A DNA stretch of 64,000 nt from Ancylobacter polymorphus (GCF_022836935.1 NZ_CP083239.1:3176001-3240000), one strand, 5' to 3'. Shown: positions 21,820 through 33,251, counted from the first letter of the stretch. Translations and numbers: made by a program. The notes: generated by a model from the sequence alone, not told the origin.

Positions 21820-22424
21820 GCCGCCCGCTCCCGGCCGGGGCCGGCATTCCAGGCGCGCGCGAGATCGAGGAAATTCTTGAGAATGGTGCGGCCGTGTTCG
21901 GAGGCGATGCTCTCCGGGTGGAATTGCACGCCATGCACGGGCAGCGTGGTGTGCGACAGGCCCATGATGAGGCCGTCATCGGTCTCGGCCGTCACCGCCA
22001 GCGTGTCGGGCAGCGTGTCGCGCTTCACCACCAGCGAGTGGTAGCGCGTCGCCTTGAGCGGCCCGTTGATGCCATGGAACACGCCGTCATTGCGGTGGTG
22101 GATTTCCGACAGCTTGCCATGGATCGGTTGCGGCGCCCGCACCACGTCGCCGCCGAACACCTGGCCGATGGCCTGGTGCCCGAGGCAGACGCCGAACACC
22201 GGCACGCCGTCCTTCGCGGCGCGCTCGATGAGCGCGCAGGAAATTCCGGCCTCGTTGGGGGTCGCCGGGCCGGGCGAAATCACGATCGCCTCCGGCTTCA
22301 GCGCCATCGCCTCATCGACGGTGAGCGTATCGTTGCGGCGCACCTCCACCTCGGCGCCGAGCCCGCCAATGTAGTGGACGAGGTTCCAGGTGAAGCTGTC
22401 GTAATTGTCGATGAGCAGGATCAT
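21816..22424 (-). CDS. trpG: Anthranilate synthase glutamine amidotransferase subunit
   Basis: TrpG is the class I glutaminase that supplies ammonia to TrpE, and it may also serve PabB. The 202-residue protein begins [11 protein letters not shown], has the nucleophile Cys in GVCLGHQ (about residue 83) and the His-Glu pair in VQFHPESI near residue 173. The ATG at 22424 gives the standard N-terminus. It is separate from trpE here, unlike the fused TrpEG of Rhizobiaceae. A 140-base gap with a GC-rich hairpin separates it from trpE. Confidence 0.96.
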
Positions 22425-22477
22425 CGTGCGTCCATCCGCCGGCCTCATGCCGGCTGTGAGAAGGTCTAGGGGCTGTT

Positions 22478-22502
22478 CCGGCGCGGGGTCAAGCCGCGCC
22501 GG
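22478..22502. repeat. Perfect 9-bp inverted repeat in the trpE-trpG gap
   Basis: CCGGCGCGG at 22478-22486 and CCGCGCCGG at 22494-22502 form a perfect 9-bp stem with a 7-base loop. No T tract follows on either strand, so it is a weak terminator at best. It may be an RNA-processing or mRNA-stability element between trpE and trpG. Confidence 0.5.
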
Positions 22503-22564
22503 CGGGCGATGGTCTCTATCGCCAGCCCCGCCATCGCTCGTGGCGCCGATCCCTGCTCATCGCC

Positions 22565-24079
22565 TCACTGCCCTCTGCCGGCCCGGGCGGCGAAGCGCAC
22601 GGCTTCCTCGCCGGCGCGGAACAGCGCCTTGGCCTTGTTGACGCATTCCTGCTGCTCGCTTTCGGGCACGGAATCATAGACGATGCCGGCGCCCGCCTGC
22701 ACATACATCCGCCCGTCTTTCACCACGGCGGTGCGCAGCACGATGCAGGTGTCCATCTCGCCATCGGCGCCGAAATAGCCGATGGCGCCGGCATAGATGC
22801 CGCGCTTGTCGCGCTCCAGCTCGTCGATGATCTCCATCGCCCGCACCTTCGGCGCACCCGACACCGTGCCGGCAGGGAAACCCGCGGCCAGCGCGTCCAG
22901 CGCGTCGCGGCGCGGGTCGAGCGCGCCTTCGACATTGGAGACGATGTGCATGACCTGACTGTAGCGCTCGATGAAGAAGCTGTCGGTCACCTCCACCGAG
23001 CCGATCTTCGCCACGCGGCCGACATCGTTGCGGCCGAGATCGAGCAGCATCAGATGTTCGGCCCGCTCCTTCGGGTCGGCGAGGAGTTCGTCCTCCAGCG
23101 CCTTGTCCTCATGCGGAGTGGCGCCGCGCCGGCGGGTGCCGGCGATCGGGCGGATGGTGACGGTGTCGTTCCGCAGGCGCACCAGGATTTCCGGGCTGGA
23201 ACAGACCAGCGAGAAGCCGCCGAAGTTGAAATAGACGAGGAACGGCGCCGGGTTGATCCGCCGCAGTGCCCGGTAGAGCGAGAAGGGCGGCAGCGCGAAG
23301 GGGGCCTCGAAACGCTGGGAAAGCACCACCTGGAAGATGTCGCCGGCGCGGATATATTCCTTAGCCCGCTCGACCATGTCGCGATAGGCCGCCGGCTCGG
23401 TGTTGGACTGCGGCTCCACCGCCTGGTGGAAGGCGTCTTCGGAGGGCAGGTTGGGCAGCGCGCTGTCGAGGGCGGCGACCACCTTCTCCAGCCGCTCGCG
23501 CGCCGCTTCATAGGCGGCGGTGGCCGTCATATCGGGCGTCGGGCGCACGGGGGTGACGACGGTAATTTCGTCGCGCACCGCGTCGAACACCACCATGACG
23601 GTGGGGCGGATGAAGATCGAATCCGGCACGTCGATGACATCGGGCTTGGGCGCGGGAAGCCGCTCCATCTGCCGCACCATGTCATAGCCGAGATAGCCGA
23701 ACACGCCCGCCGCCATGGGCGGGGCGCCTTCCGGCAGATGAATGCGCGATTCCTCCACCAGCCGGCGCAGCGAGACCAGCGGCTTGTCCGGGCAGGGCTC
23801 GAAGGCGTCGGCGTGGCTGGCGGCGCGGCGGTTGATCTCCGCCTTGTCGCCATGGCAGCGCCAGATCACATCCGGCTCGATACCGATCATGGAGTAGCGC
23901 CCGCGCGTGGCGCCACCCTCGACCGATTCGAGCAGGAAGCTGTTCGGCCGCTCGCCGGCGATCTTGAGGAAGGCCGAGACCGGGGTTTCGAGATCGGCGA
24001 TGAGCGTGGTGGTGACCACCTGCGCCTCGCCGCGCTGATAGGCGGCGGCAAAATCCGCCGCTTCGGGAGTGAGGCTCAT
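22565..24079 (-). CDS. trpE: Anthranilate synthase component I
   Basis: TrpE converts chorismate to anthranilate with ammonia from TrpG. The 504-residue protein has the N-terminal LLES feedback-inhibition motif (about residue 48; tryptophan-binding Ser) and RGRYSMIG. The C-terminal chorismate-binding domain includes PIAGTRRRG, LLDLGRNDVGR and the GAPKVRAMEIID signature near residue 410. It starts 15 bases after the stop of the PpiD-type gene, an association common in Rhizobiales. Feedback inhibition by tryptophan is expected from the intact LLES motif. Confidence 0.96.
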   Translation of the reverse strand: MSLTPEAADFAAAYQRGEAQVVTTTLIADLETPVSAFLKIAGERPNSFLLESVEGGATRGRYSMIGIEPDVIWRCHGDKAEINRRAASHADAFEPCPDKPLVSLRRLVEESRIHLPEGAPPMAAGVFGYLGYDMVRQMERLPAPKPDVIDVPDSIFIRPTVMVVFDAVRDEITVVTPVRPTPDMTATAAYEAARERLEKVVAALDSALPNLPSEDAFHQAVEPQSNTEPAAYRDMVERAKEYIRAGDIFQVVLSQRFEAPFALPPFSLYRALRRINPAPFLVYFNFGGFSLVCSSPEILVRLRNDTVTIRPIAGTRRRGATPHEDKALEDELLADPKERAEHLMLLDLGRNDVGRVAKIGSVEVTDSFFIERYSQVMHIVSNVEGALDPRRDALDALAAGFPAGTVSGAPKVRAMEIIDELERDKRGIYAGAIGYFGADGEMDTCIVLRTAVVKDGRMYVQAGAGIVYDSVPESEQQECVNKAKALFRAGEEAVRFAARAGRGQ

Positions 24080-24094
24080 GACCCGCGTTCCGCC

Positions 24095-25987
24095 TCAGTT
24101 CACCGCGTCGGTGCCGACGATCTGGTCGAGCGCGGCGCGGTTGATGCGGGCGCCGAGCCGGCTCTGCAGCTCGACCAGATACTCCGTCATCAGGTCGTTC
24201 TCCATGCTCGTGCGCAGGTCGGACAGCAGCTTCTCGTCGGTGGCGGCGGTGGCCGCCGGCACGACGGCGCGCAGCACCTGGAAGAGCAGCCGGCTGTCGC
24301 CACCCTCGGCCAGAGCGCTGCCGACGCCACCCTCGGGGGTCTCGAACACGGCGGCCATGATGTCCTGCGGCACGCCGTCGGCGGTGCGGCCACGGCGCAG
24401 GCCGTTGGCGGCGCGCAGTTCGAGCCCGGCCGCGGTCACCGCCTGATCGAAGGGGGTGCCGGCGGCAATCTTGGCCTTGATCTCCTCGACCTTCTTGTCG
24501 AGCGCCTGCGCGGCCTGGTCCTGTTTCCAGCGCTCCAGAACCTGCGCGCGCGCCTCCTCGAAGCTGCGGTCGCGCGGCGGGGTGATCTCATCGACCTGGT
24601 ACCAGACATAGCCGCCATTCTGCGGCAGCTGGACGGGCTCGTTCTCCTCGCCGACCGCGGTGGCGAAGGCGCCGCGCAGCACGTCCGAACGCGCGGGGAA
24701 GGAAGCGATCGCGCTGCCGTCCGGGGCCTGGCCCTGAACGCTGGTGTCGAAATTCTGCACGGTGAGCCCGAACTTGCCGGCGACCTCGGCGAGCTGCGCG
24801 CCGCCAGCGCGCTCGTCCTCGATCTTGTCATAGGTCGCGAGCATCGCCCGGCGGGCGGCATTAACCTGCAGCGCCGCCTTGATCGCCGGCGCCACTTCCT
24901 CCAGCGGCTGGACGCTGCCGGGGGTGATGGCGCCGATATGGACGATGACCGGGCCGAAGCGGCCGGCGATCACATCGCTGGTGCCGTTGGCGGGCAGGGA
25001 GAAGGCGGCGTCGGCCACCTGCCGGTCGATGATGTCGGCGCGCGAGACATCGCCGAGATCGACATCCTTGGCGCTCAGTTTGCGCTCGGCGACGATGTCG
25101 GCAAAGGCCGTGCCGGACTTGATGCGGTCGGCGGCGGCCTTGGCTTCTTCCTCATTGGGGAAGACGAGCTGCTGCACGACGCGCTTTTCCGGCGTCCCAT
25201 AGGTGGAGAGATTGGCGTCGTAGGCGGCCTTGACCTCGGCGTCGGAAACGGCCTCGCTGGCCGCCAGCGCCTCGGGGGTGAGCACCAGCACGCCGATCTT
25301 GCGGTATTCCGGCGCGCGGAACGCGACCTTGCGTTCGTCGAAGAACTTGCGCAGCTCCTCGTCCGACGGGTCGGCCGGAGCGGCGAGGGAGGCGGGGGTC
25401 AGCATCGCGTAATTGACCGAGCGTTCCTCGCCCTCATAGCGGGCGAGCGCGCCCTTGAGCACGGCCGGCACTTCGATGCCGCCGCCCAGCGACTGGATCA
25501 GCTGCTGGCGCAGCGCCAGCGCGCGCTCCGCCGCGACGAAGCGCGCCTCGGTGAAGCCGTTGGAGCGCAGGAGCTGGTTGAAATAGGCCGGATCGAAACT
25601 GCCGCTGGGGCCGTGGAAGGCCGGGTTCGACTGCACCCGCCGCGCGATCTCCTCATCCGACAGGGCGAGGCCGAGCGCCTTTGCCTGGTCGTTGAGCGCC
25701 GCCTCGGCCAGCTGCTCGTTCAGCAACTGGTCGGGAATGCCGAAGGCCCGCGCCTGATCCGGCGTGATGCCGCGCTTGAGCTGCTGGCTGATCTGCTGCA
25801 GCCGCTCCTGGTAGAGCTGCCGGAACTCCGGCACCGTGATCTCGGTGTCGCCGATGGTCGCCAGCGTCTGGCTGCCGAAGCCGCGGAACACGTCGGCGAT
25901 GCCCCAGACCGCGAAGCTGAGGATGAGGAGACCCATCAGGATCTTGGCGACAATTCCGGAAGCGCTCTTGCGCAGGGTCTCAAGCAT
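24095..25987 (-). CDS. ppiD: PpiD-type periplasmic peptidyl-prolyl isomerase
   Basis: This 630-residue protein is an inner-membrane-anchored folding factor acting on proteins leaving the Sec translocon. A single transmembrane helix lies at about residues 13-35 (ILMGLLILSFAVWGIADVF). A SurA/PpiD-like N-terminal chaperone domain follows (about 36-165). A parvulin-like PPIase domain lies near 240-370, and a long helical C-terminal domain completes it. The parvulin region is divergent, as is usual for PpiD, so isomerase activity may be weak. It heads the minus-strand run into trpE and is divergent from tpiA. Confidence 0.9.
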   Translation of the reverse strand: MLETLRKSASGIVAKILMGLLILSFAVWGIADVFRGFGSQTLATIGDTEITVPEFRQLYQERLQQISQQLKRGITPDQARAFGIPDQLLNEQLAEAALNDQAKALGLALSDEEIARRVQSNPAFHGPSGSFDPAYFNQLLRSNGFTEARFVAAERALALRQQLIQSLGGGIEVPAVLKGALARYEGEERSVNYAMLTPASLAAPADPSDEELRKFFDERKVAFRAPEYRKIGVLVLTPEALAASEAVSDAEVKAAYDANLSTYGTPEKRVVQQLVFPNEEEAKAAADRIKSGTAFADIVAERKLSAKDVDLGDVSRADIIDRQVADAAFSLPANGTSDVIAGRFGPVIVHIGAITPGSVQPLEEVAPAIKAALQVNAARRAMLATYDKIEDERAGGAQLAEVAGKFGLTVQNFDTSVQGQAPDGSAIASFPARSDVLRGAFATAVGEENEPVQLPQNGGYVWYQVDEITPPRDRSFEEARAQVLERWKQDQAAQALDKKVEEIKAKIAAGTPFDQAVTAAGLELRAANGLRRGRTADGVPQDIMAAVFETPEGGVGSALAEGGDSRLLFQVLRAVVPAATAATDEKLLSDLRTSMENDLMTEYLVELQSRLGARINRAALDQIVGTDAVN

Positions 25988-26173
25988 ATGATTCTCGTCT
26001 GGCGTCGTGCGGGCGACGGCCCGGGGCGCGAAAGGCGCGCATAATAGGGAGGCGACCCCGTCGCCGCAACGGCACTTCTGCGGCCTTCCCGCGACGAAAG
26101 CCGCTGCACAGGCGACCTTGCTCTGTTAAGAGGCGGGGCGCGGAGCTTTCATAGTGCAGGAGCTTGGAACGGT

Positions 26174-26923
26174 ATGAAGATGCGTCGTCCGCTGGTCGCT
26201 GGCAATTGGAAGATGAACGGCCTCAAGGGCTCGCTCGCCGAGTTCGCCGCCATCGTCGAAGGCTATGACGCCGCAATGGCGGCTAAGGCCGATCTGCTGG
26301 TCAGCCCGCCGGCGACACTGCTTTCCGCATTCGCGGCTGCGGCAGGCGCTGTCGGCGTCGGCGGGCAGGATTGCCACGCCAAGCCCTTCGGCGCCCATAC
26401 CGGGGACATCGCCGCCGAGATGCTGGCCGATGCCGGGGCGCGGGCCGTCATCGTTGGTCACTCCGAGCGGCGTCAGGACCATCGCGAGAGCAATGGCCAG
26501 GTGCGTGCCAAGGCCGAGGCGGCGCGCCGCGCGGGCCTCGTCGCCATCGTCTGCGTCGGCGAGACGCGGGAGGAGCGTGAGGCGGGGCAGGCGCTCGATG
26601 TGGTGCGTGGCCAGCTTGAGGGCTCGATCCCGGACGGCGCCACCGCCGCCGATCTGGTCGTGGCCTATGAGCCGGTCTGGGCGATCGGGACCGGCCTCAC
26701 CCCCACCAATAACGACATCGCCGAGATGCATGCCACGCTGCGTGGGGCGCTCACCGCGCGCTTCGGCGCCGAGGGGGAGGGGTTCCGCCTGCTCTATGGC
26801 GGCTCCGTGAAGCCGGAGAACGCGCGCGAGATTCTCGCTGTGCCGGATGTGGACGGCGCGCTGGTCGGTGGCGCGAGCCTCAAGGCGGAGTCTTTTCTCG
26901 CCATTGCGCGCGCCTATCTGTAA
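26174..26923 (+). CDS. tpiA: Triosephosphate isomerase
   Basis: TpiA interconverts dihydroxyacetone phosphate and glyceraldehyde-3-phosphate. The 249-residue TIM barrel shows every key motif: GNWKMNG (Asn and Lys, residues about 10-16), GHSERRQ (electrophilic His near 95), [11 protein letters not shown] (catalytic Glu near 165) and YGGSVKPEN. It is divergent from ppiD, with 186 bases between them. A large hairpin follows directly after the stop. Confidence 0.97.
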   Translation: MKMRRPLVAGNWKMNGLKGSLAEFAAIVEGYDAAMAAKADLLVSPPATLLSAFAAAAGAVGVGGQDCHAKPFGAHTGDIAAEMLADAGARAVIVGHSERRQDHRESNGQVRAKAEAARRAGLVAIVCVGETREEREAGQALDVVRGQLEGSIPDGATAADLVVAYEPVWAIGTGLTPTNNDIAEMHATLRGALTARFGAEGEGFRLLYGGSVKPENAREILAVPDVDGALVGGASLKAESFLAIARAYL

Positions 26924-26926
26924 GGC

Positions 26927-26979
26927 GGCGTTTCCAGCCGCCCGCCAACAATCCCTGTGGTCGGGCGGCTGGAAACGCC
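26927..26979. repeat. Large perfect hairpin after tpiA (18-bp arms)
   Basis: The 18-base arms at 26927-26944 and 26962-26979 are exact reverse complements (GGCGTTTCCAGCCGCCCG and its complement) around a 17-base loop. The element starts three bases after the tpiA stop. There is no T tract, so it is either a transcript-stabilising 3' end, a factor-assisted terminator or a mobile palindromic repeat. Confidence 0.75.
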
Positions 26980-27072
26980 GGGCGCAATCGTGTAGGAACG
27001 CGCCAACACGTGCGGCGGGCGAGTTCAGGAGTGGGCTCGCGTGCCGCTGCATGAGCATTTTGAAGGCGTCAG

Positions 27073-27456
27073 ATGCAAACCGTACTCATCGTCATCCATC
27101 TCATGGTCGTGCTGGCCCTGATCGGCGTGGTGCTGATTCAGCGTTCCGAAGGGGGCGGGCTCGGCATTGGCGGCGGGGGAGGCGGTGGCGGCGGCTTCTT
27201 CAGCGCCCGTGGGACGGCGAATGTGCTGACCCGCGCGACGGCGATTCTGGCCGGTCTGTTCTTCCTCACCAGCCTGTCGCTCACCATTCTCGCCGGTTGG
27301 GGCCGCGGTCCGACGACGATTTTCAATGCCCCGGCCGCCGTTCCCGGCGCGCCCTCGGCGCCTGCTCCCGGCGGCTCCGTGCTGGACCAGCTCAACGCCG
27401 CCCAGCCCGCGCCGCCGGCCGCTCCCGCCGCGCCGCAGGCTCCGCAGTCGCAGTGA
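27073..27456 (+). CDS. secG: Preprotein translocase subunit SecG
   Basis: SecG is a small accessory subunit of the SecYEG channel. The 127-residue protein has two transmembrane helices (about 3-21 and 53-75). Between them is the conserved VVLIQRSEGGGLG loop, extended by an unbroken nine-glycine run before FFSARG. The C-terminal 40 residues form a Pro/Ala-rich cytoplasmic tail common in alphaproteobacterial SecG. It sits between tpiA and pyrG, the usual order in Rhizobiales. Confidence 0.95.
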   Translation: MQTVLIVIHLMVVLALIGVVLIQRSEGGGLGIGGGGGGGGGFFSARGTANVLTRATAILAGLFFLTSLSLTILAGWGRGPTTIFNAPAAVPGAPSAPAPGGSVLDQLNAAQPAPPAAPAAPQAPQSQ

Positions 27457-27560
27457 TAACGGTGCCGCGTCGACACGCGTCGGCGCGGCCCTCGGTTTAG
27501 CCACAGGCGGGCGCCCGTTCGGCAAGGCGGGCCCTCGTCGAATCGCGTTTTTGCCGGTAG

Positions 27561-29201
<1,641 letters not shown>

Positions 29202-29427
29202 GCGCCGGCCGGCGAATCGTGACCCTCAGCCCTGCGCGCCCTGTCGGCCGGCGCGCAGCACCGGTGCCGAGAGGAGCGCGGCGGGAGGGATTCGCCGCCC
29301 AAGCCGTCACCTTTCCCAGGCTCGCCCCTCGCCGATAGTCGAGGCTGGTTCACCAGCCGTCGGCGTGCTCTGATGGTGGCCGGGATTCTCGCCCGGCGCC
29401 ACATGTGCCGGGCAAGCAGGGGAGAAG

Positions 29428-30303
29428 GTGCTGGTGGAGCGCGGTCTTGATCACGTCGTCCATGTCGTCCGCGACCTTGAGGCGGCGGGCGAACTTTACG
29501 ACATGCTCGGCTTCACGGTCGGCACCCGCAACCGCCATCCATGGGGCACCGACAACCGCATCGTGCAGCTGCCGGGATTCTTCGTCGAATTGCTTGAGAT
29601 CGCCGACGCCGAGAAGATCCCGCCACAGGACGCGACCCGCTTTTCATTCGGCGCCTTCAACCGCGATTTCCTCGCCGAGGTCGGCCCCGGCCTTTCCATG
29701 CTGGTGCTGGAAGGGCGGGACGGCGCGATCGACAAGTTGGAATTCGACACGGCCGGGATCGGCGGCATCGACCTGTTCAGCTTCGAGCGGGAGGGCAAGC
29801 GGCTCGACGGCGTGGGCGTCAAGGTTGCGTTCAACCTCGCCTATGCGCGCGATCCGGCCTCGCCGCATGCCGGCTTCTTCACCTGCCAGCAGCTCTTCCC
29901 GGAGAATTTCTGGTCCGTGGATTTGCAGCGGCACATGAATGGCGCGCACAGCGTGGTGGGGGTGGTGATGACGGCCGGCGATCCTGCGGCCCATACCGGC
30001 TTTCTCGCCAGTTTCGCCGGCATGGATGCACGGCGGGCGGTCGAGGGCTGGTACATCCTCAAGACCCCGCGCGGCGATATCGACGTGATGAGCGACGCGC
30101 TGTTCACCGAGCGCTTCGGGGTGCCGGCGCCGTCCGGGCCGGGGCTGCGCCTGGCCGCCGTGCGCTTCGGGGTCGCGGATATGGACAGGCTGCGCCGGCG
30201 GGTGTCGTCGTCGCGCATGTCGGTGGAGGATATTGAAGGCGTGGTCGTCGTCGGCCCGAAAGCGGCGCTGGGAGCGACGCTGGTGTTCGAAGCGGCAGCC
30301 TGA
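29428..30303 (+). CDS. VOC-family glyoxalase-like protein
   Basis: This 291-residue protein starts at a GTG (29428) and opens with the vicinal-oxygen-chelate pattern GLDHVVHVVRDLEAAGE, followed by YDMLGF. It resembles the glyoxalase-like (Glyoxalase_3) proteins often found near pyrG in Rhizobiales. A second betaalphabetabetabeta half covers about residues 165-285, but the metal ligands there are not obvious to me. Its substrate is unknown; dioxygenase, lyase and isomerase roles all occur in the fold. The 226 bases upstream, after pyrG, hold nothing I recognise. A terminator follows 28 bases after the stop. Confidence 0.8.
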   Translation: MLVERGLDHVVHVVRDLEAAGELYDMLGFTVGTRNRHPWGTDNRIVQLPGFFVELLEIADAEKIPPQDATRFSFGAFNRDFLAEVGPGLSMLVLEGRDGAIDKLEFDTAGIGGIDLFSFEREGKRLDGVGVKVAFNLAYARDPASPHAGFFTCQQLFPENFWSVDLQRHMNGAHSVVGVVMTAGDPAAHTGFLASFAGMDARRAVEGWYILKTPRGDIDVMSDALFTERFGVPAPSGPGLRLAAVRFGVADMDRLRRRVSSSRMSVEDIEGVVVVGPKAALGATLVFEAAA

Positions 30304-30330
30304 ACCGACCCGTTCCTCAGACGAAAAGCA

Positions 30331-30362
30331 AAAGCCCCGGAATCGCGTCCGGGGCTTTCTTT
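30331..30362. terminator. Rho-independent terminator between the VOC gene and ndvB
   Basis: AAAGCCCCGGA (30331-30341) pairs with TCCGGGGCTTT (30348-30358) around a six-base loop, followed by TCTTT. The A-rich stretch on the other side lets it act for the convergent ndvB transcript as well. Confidence 0.85.
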
Positions 30363-30398
30363 ATGCGCGAGGCAAGGAGGGCGGGCCCTCCAGCGGTC

Positions 30399-33041
30399 TC
30401 AGCCGATCTCTTCCGGCACGGCCTGCGGCTGGGTCGAGCGGCCCGGCAGCAGCGCCACAGCGCGGCCGCGCAGGGCGCGCCAGGTGGCGAAGGAGTTGAG
30501 CGTCGAACCTTCCAGCCAGCCAATGCCGGCGGCCGCCAGGAAGGGCAGGCTCTGGATCGCCAGCGCCAGGGCGAACAGATCGACTTCCACCACGGCGTGC
30601 CAGTTGGTCAGCCGCAAGCCGATCGCGGCGATCATCAGCCCGGCGCCGATGATCGCTTCCGGCAGCGCCGGGAAGGCGCGGGCGGCGTCCGCCAGCCAGG
30701 AGCCCTTGGCGGTGCGGGCGAAGGCGAGGTCCTTGTAGCGGAAGCTGTCATAGACCGCCTTGGCCACGGTGAACTGCACCGCCATCGCCGCAAACGCCGC
30801 GCCGATCATGCGCACCGGCGTCGTGGCGACGCGCAGGCGGTAGAGCGCAATGAAGTGCAGCAGGTAGATGCCGAAGCAGAACACGATCGGGATGGTGAGA
30901 ATGCGCTGCGGCACAGCGATGCCGAGGCCGAGCACGAAGGGCACCCAGAGCAGCGACAGGATGGCCACCAGCGCACCGACGCTTTCCGAGCCGAGCCAGC
31001 TCATCCAGCCGATGCTGAACTCGCGGCGCTGCGCCGGGGTGAGGCGTGTGCCGGCATTGGGCAGCATGCGGCGCCAGTGCTTCTTGATGATCTGCATGCC
31101 GCCATAAGCCCAGCGGTGGCGCTGCTTCTTGAACGAGGCGAAGTCGTCCGGCAGCAGGCCCCAGCCATAGCGCTCATTGGTGTAATGGCTCTTCCAGCCG
31201 CGCTCGACGATGGCGAGGCCGAGATCGGTGTCCTCGCAGATCGTGTCGCTCGACCAGTCGCCAGCCTCGACCATGGCGGCGCGGCGCATCAGGCACATGG
31301 TGCCGTGCACGACGATGGCGTCGTGCTCGTTGCGCTGAACCATGCCGATGTCGAAGAAGCCGGCATATTCGGTGTTCATCGCCTCGTGCAGCAGGCTACG
31401 GTCGGCGTCGCGGTGGTCCTGCGGCGCCTGCACGATGCCGACGGTCGGGTCCTCGAAGGTCGGCACGAGGTTCATCAGCCAGTTCGGATCGACGACATAG
31501 TCGGCGTCGATGATGCCGATAATCTCGGCGTCCGGCGCGGTCTGCAGCATGGCCTCGCGCAGCGCACCGGCCTTGAAGCCCGCCACCTTGGGCAGGTTGA
31601 TGAACTTGAAGCGCTCACCCAGTTCGCGGCAATGGGCTTCGATCGGTTCCCAGAAGGCCGGGTCGGGCGTGTTGTTGATGATGACCAGGCATTCGAAGTT
31701 CGGCCAGTTCAGCCGGGCGACGCTGTCGAGCGTCTGCTTCAGCATCTCCGGCGGCTCCTTATAGGCCGGGATGTGGATCGATACCTTGGGCGTGCGCGAG
31801 GGCGCGGACGCGTTCTCCTTGCGCAGCAGCCGGCGCGGGGTGCGGCCGAAGGCGATGGTGGAGAGTTCCTCCACCCGGTAGAGCATGACGATGACGAGCG
31901 GCACCAGCAGCACGAGGCTGACGACCATGGTCACCATGTTGCCGCCCACGACATAATGCGTCAGCCAGTGGTCGGTGACGGTCGCCACCCAGGCGCCGGC
32001 AAGGTTCGCCGCGCCGACCATGACCAGCGCCTGCGGCAGGGTGAGGCGGGCGAAGCGGAACACCGGCAGCGAGAAGGCGATGCCGAGCAGCAGGGCGATG
32101 GCGGCGGTGGCGTTGTAGGTCGAGGGGGTGATCGGGCCGGCCATCGGGAACTTGGCGACGCGGTTGGCGTCGAGAATGCCCCAGTACTGGCCGACGCTGC
32201 CCTCGAAGCTCTTCCACGGCGCGTCGAACGCTTCGATGAGGTTGTACTCGATGCCGAGCGCATCGGCGCGGGCGGCGAAGGTGCGGATGATCTGCGCCTG
32301 TTCGACCTCGCCGGGGATCGCGCTGTCGCGATTATAGCCCTGGCTCGGCCAGCCGAACTCGGCGATGACGATGCGCTTGCCGGGATAGGTGGCGCGCAGG
32401 CGGTCATAGATGGCGATGGTGTGGTCGACCACCTGCTCCGGCGTCACGCCTTCCCAATAGGGCAGCATGTGAGCGGCGATGTAGTCGACGGCGGACACCA
32501 GCTCGGGATGGTCGAGCCAGACGTCCCATGTTTCGCCTGTCGTGACCGGCACGTTGGTCTCGCGCTTCACCCGACGGATCGTCTCGATCAGCTGCTCGGG
32601 CGTGCGTTCGGCGCGCAGGATCGACTCGTTGCCGACCACGATGCCGACGACGTTCGAATTCTTCTTCGCGACCTCGATGGCGTTGGTGATTTCGCGCTCG
32701 TTGCGCGCCTCGTCCTCGTCCAGCCAGGCGCCGACCGTGGTCTTCAGCCCCTTCTCGGCGGCGATTTTCGCCACCAGGTCGAGATTGCCGGTCGAGGCAT
32801 AGGTACGCACGCCGCGCGTATAGGGCGCCACCGCCTCCACATCGGCGCGGATCTGCGCCTCGGTGGTCGGCTCACCCTTATCCGGGTTGGCGTCGCGGCC
32901 ATAGGGCGCGAACGACATGCTTTGGAAGCGATCGGGTGCGGCGGGAGCGGAAACCTCCTGACGCAGAGCCAGCCAGACAAAGGCATGGACGCACGTCACG
33001 ACCGCAACGGCTGCGGCAGCGACACGAATGGCGGGGCGCAT
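30399..33041 (-). CDS. ndvB: GH17-GT2 fusion, beta-(1,3)/(1,6)-glucan synthase NdvB-like
   Basis: This 880-residue membrane protein joins an exported GH17 glucanase/transglycosylase-like domain to a processive GT2 synthase. One transmembrane helix (about 5-26) is followed by the GH17 domain (about 38-295), with Glu in VVGNES (E139) and Glu in IAEFGWPSQG (E228). Two to three helices (about 312-390) follow. The GT2 domain (about 418-690) has DAD at 512-514, CEDTD near 602-606 and QRHRW at 640-644. About five C-terminal helices complete it. The layout matches NdvB of Bradyrhizobium, needed for periplasmic cyclic beta-(1,3),(1,6)-glucan. The ATG at 33041 puts the first helix at the N-terminus. 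ndvD lies upstream on the same strand. Confidence 0.85.
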   Translation of the reverse strand: MRPAIRVAAAAVAVVTCVHAFVWLALRQEVSAPAAPDRFQSMSFAPYGRDANPDKGEPTTEAQIRADVEAVAPYTRGVRTYASTGNLDLVAKIAAEKGLKTTVGAWLDEDEARNEREITNAIEVAKKNSNVVGIVVGNESILRAERTPEQLIETIRRVKRETNVPVTTGETWDVWLDHPELVSAVDYIAAHMLPYWEGVTPEQVVDHTIAIYDRLRATYPGKRIVIAEFGWPSQGYNRDSAIPGEVEQAQIIRTFAARADALGIEYNLIEAFDAPWKSFEGSVGQYWGILDANRVAKFPMAGPITPSTYNATAAIALLLGIAFSLPVFRFARLTLPQALVMVGAANLAGAWVATVTDHWLTHYVVGGNMVTMVVSLVLLVPLVIVMLYRVEELSTIAFGRTPRRLLRKENASAPSRTPKVSIHIPAYKEPPEMLKQTLDSVARLNWPNFECLVIINNTPDPAFWEPIEAHCRELGERFKFINLPKVAGFKAGALREAMLQTAPDAEIIGIIDADYVVDPNWLMNLVPTFEDPTVGIVQAPQDHRDADRSLLHEAMNTEYAGFFDIGMVQRNEHDAIVVHGTMCLMRRAAMVEAGDWSSDTICEDTDLGLAIVERGWKSHYTNERYGWGLLPDDFASFKKQRHRWAYGGMQIIKKHWRRMLPNAGTRLTPAQRREFSIGWMSWLGSESVGALVAILSLLWVPFVLGLGIAVPQRILTIPIVFCFGIYLLHFIALYRLRVATTPVRMIGAAFAAMAVQFTVAKAVYDSFRYKDLAFARTAKGSWLADAARAFPALPEAIIGAGLMIAAIGLRLTNWHAVVEVDLFALALAIQSLPFLAAAGIGWLEGSTLNSFATWRALRGRAVALLPGRSTQPQAVPEEIG

Positions 33042-33251
33042 GAGACAAACCCACGATAAGGGGAGGCTGACAGGTGGAATATAGTACAGTTTCAACGCAC
33101 GTGCAGCACGATCTTTGCCGCGGCGCGCCAAAGCGCGTCACGCCTGCCGACAATGCCGCTCTGCAGCGGAGAATGCGTCAATGGGAGAATGGTTCCCCAC
33201 TATGGCGGCCCCATGACGCGCCGATGACACACCGGGGGCCGCGGCGCGGAT

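Noticed and set aside
22946..26044. Long plus-strand open frame opposite trpE and ppiD
   Set aside because: No domain pattern, composition typical of antisense frames in high-GC DNA, and both opposite genes are certain.
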